The translations under genes and the position numbers were made by a program. From Collinsella sp. (GTDB lineage Bacteria > Actinomycetota > Coriobacteriia > Coriobacteriales > Coriobacteriaceae): DNA of 6,459 nt. Where the stretch lies: NCBI GenBank assembly GCA_020025115.1, contig JAHHSP010000068.1, positions 1 through 6,459 on the forward strand, given 5' to 3'. The notes under the pieces were generated by a model. That model had not been told where the DNA came from, did not search any database, and worked only from the letters and a program-made list of their open reading frames with translations. This document shows, in pieces, positions 5,453-6,459 of this stretch; within the stretch, counting starts at the first letter, position 1; each line of letters begins with the position of its first letter.

Positions 5453-6373
5453 ATGAATCAGATAATTTTGGCATCACACGGCGGTTTCGCGGAGGGCGCA
5501 CGCGATACGTTGTCCATGGTCTTGGGCGATGTATCCAATGTTCACGTCGTTACGCTCAGACGAGATGACAAAGAGCCCATCACTGCGAAGCTCGAGGAGC
5601 TCGTCGAATCCTTCGATGCGGGGGATGACGTTTACGTCTGCACGGACATGATGGGGTCGAGCGTGAACAATTCCGCTGCCGAGTTCATGAAGCGGACGGA
5701 CAGGGTGACGGTTGTGAGTGGGGTGAACATGCCACTCGTGCTCGCGCTCGCGGTTTCGGGTGGGCATGTCGACGAGACACAGCTCACGGATATCGTCCAG
5801 GAGGCTCGTGCGGGGCTCGATAACTTCCGGGCGTCGATTCCGATGATGGTGGAGGTCCCCGTCAAGAAAAAGATGATTTCGAGCAACGGCGGAAAAGCCC
5901 AAATCGTTTTGGCACGTCTGGATTATCGATTGCTTCACGGACAGGTCGTCTTTTCCTGGGTGAACACCGTCGGTGCGACTCGAATCATCGTTGTAGATAA
6001 CGAAGCAGCCAGCGACGAGATTAAAAAGGGAGCCCTCAAGTTGGCCAAACCCGCTGGAGTGTATCTCAATGTCTTCACGGTTGAGAAGGCTCTGTCGAAG
6101 ATGGAGAAACTCAACACGCTTGGCGAGAAGGTCATGTTTGTCTTCGGCAACGTGCAGGAAATGTTTGAGTTTGTGAGTGCATATAAGATTCCCGAGCTCA
6201 ATTTTGGTGCGGCCGCAAATCATGACGGAGCGAATCCCGTTGGAGGGAAGGACAGCTCGGTTTTCCTCGATGCATCGGAAAGGGCAACTGCTCAGAAGAT
6301 CCTTGACCTCGGTATTGCCATTTACGAGCAGCAGACGCCGACTCAACCCCGGACCGACATTTATTCGTTTTAG
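5453..6373 (+). CDS. Fused PTS EIIA-EIIB protein, mannose/fructose/sorbose family (306 aa)
   Basis: This cytoplasmic phosphocarrier takes phosphate from HPr on its EIIA domain and hands it to its EIIB domain, which phosphorylates sugar entering through the EIIC/EIID membrane subunits. The EIIA domain (about 1-135) has the phosphorylation site His9 in LASHGGFAEG, Asp65 in the following active-site loop, and VSGVNMPLVL (88-97). A short linker rich in Lys/Ser/Gly (137-148) joins the EIIB domain (about 149-306), with phospho-His162 in RLDYRLLHGQV and the family segment IIVVDNEAASDEIKKGALKLA (178-184 onward). The size and order match ManX-type EIIAB fusions. The EIIA loop reads DMMGSSVNN where the usual form is close to DxxGGSPxN, and the late EIIB region has FGAAANHDG instead of the common NxGG motif. 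The gene has its own promoter and is followed by the next PTS gene 57 nt downstream. Sugar specificity cannot be assigned. An earlier in-frame GTG would add one Met. Confidence 0.93.
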   Translation: MNQIILASHGGFAEGARDTLSMVLGDVSNVHVVTLRRDDKEPITAKLEELVESFDAGDDVYVCTDMMGSSVNNSAAEFMKRTDRVTVVSGVNMPLVLALAVSGGHVDETQLTDIVQEARAGLDNFRASIPMMVEVPVKKKMISSNGGKAQIVLARLDYRLLHGQVVFSWVNTVGATRIIVVDNEAASDEIKKGALKLAKPAGVYLNVFTVEKALSKMEKLNTLGEKVMFVFGNVQEMFEFVSAYKIPELNFGAAANHDGANPVGGKDSSVFLDASERATAQKILDLGIAIYEQQTPTQPRTDIYSF

Positions 6374-6386
6374 CTTTCAGCAACAG

Positions 6387-6401
6387 CCTCGCGGTGCGGG
6401 G
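6387..6401 (+). other. Small intercistronic hairpin between PTS genes
   Basis: CCTCGC at 6387-6392 can pair with GCGGGG at 6396-6401 (five Watson-Crick pairs and one wobble) around a 3-nt loop. No T-run follows. Such hairpins between cistrons can protect upstream message from 3' decay and set subunit ratios, but this one is short and may be chance. Confidence 0.3.
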
Positions 6402-6430
6402 AAATGCAATCTATCTGAAGGGAGAAGGCC

Positions 6431-6459
6431 ATGGATACGTTTGTGAGCGCATTGCTCGT
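6431..6459 (+). CDS. Start of the next PTS gene, probably EIIC permease subunit (partial)
   Basis: An ATG at 6431 opens a frame reading MDTFVSALL before the window ends. AAGGGAG at 6418-6424 lies 6 nt upstream, a good ribosome binding site. Mannose-family operons usually place EIIC and then EIID after EIIAB, and the start of a hydrophobic stretch fits EIIC. The identification rests on context, since only nine complete codons are visible. Confidence 0.6.

Noticed and set aside
5474..6346. Minus-strand open frame of 290 codons opposite the PTS gene
   Set aside because: The plus strand carries a textbook EIIAB protein with a promoter and ribosome binding site; the antisense product has no recognisable features.

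Overview
This is a GC-rich bacterial chromosomal window with tightly packed genes and strong purine-rich ribosome binding sites. The gene set is an M16C metallopeptidase, a folate salvage enzyme, a drug/metabolite-type transporter and a mannose-family PTS. Together with the GC-rich codon use, this fits a host-associated actinobacterium such as a member of Coriobacteriia (Collinsella/Olsenella-like). That placement is inferred from general character and was not checked by alignment.

Layout. Positions 1-144 are non-coding and hold a nine-G tract, two tandem copies of an 18-bp repeat with a third diverged copy, and a small hairpin. On the minus strand, 145-918 encodes a 5-formyltetrahydrofolate cyclo-ligase family protein. 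Upstream of it, in the same direction and separated by 121 bp, 1040-4114 encodes a 1024-residue M16C (presequence-protease-like) zinc peptidase. A 104-bp divergent intergenic region (4115-4218) separates the peptidase from a plus-strand EamA/DMT-family membrane transporter (4219-5235).

A 217-bp intergenic region (5236-5452) follows. It holds a terminator-like hairpin just after the transporter, a striking pair of identical 10-bp palindromes that also form a 12-bp perfect inverted repeat, and a well-formed sigma70-type promoter with an inverted repeat over its -10 box. This promoter drives a fused PTS EIIA-EIIB protein of the mannose/fructose/sorbose family (5453-6373). The first nine codons of the next gene, probably the EIIC permease subunit, begin at 6431 and run off the end of the window.

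How the genes relate. The right-hand PTS genes form the start of an inducible-looking sugar uptake operon: EIIA receives phosphate from HPr, passes it to EIIB, and the EIIC/EIID membrane subunits (beyond the window) would import the sugar. The left-hand genes are housekeeping-type (peptide degradation, folate salvage) and show no obvious functional link to the PTS. I see no mobile element, CRISPR array, tRNA or rRNA gene. The window looks ordinary. The most unusual structures are the palindrome pair at 5300-5331 and the 18-bp repeats at the left edge.
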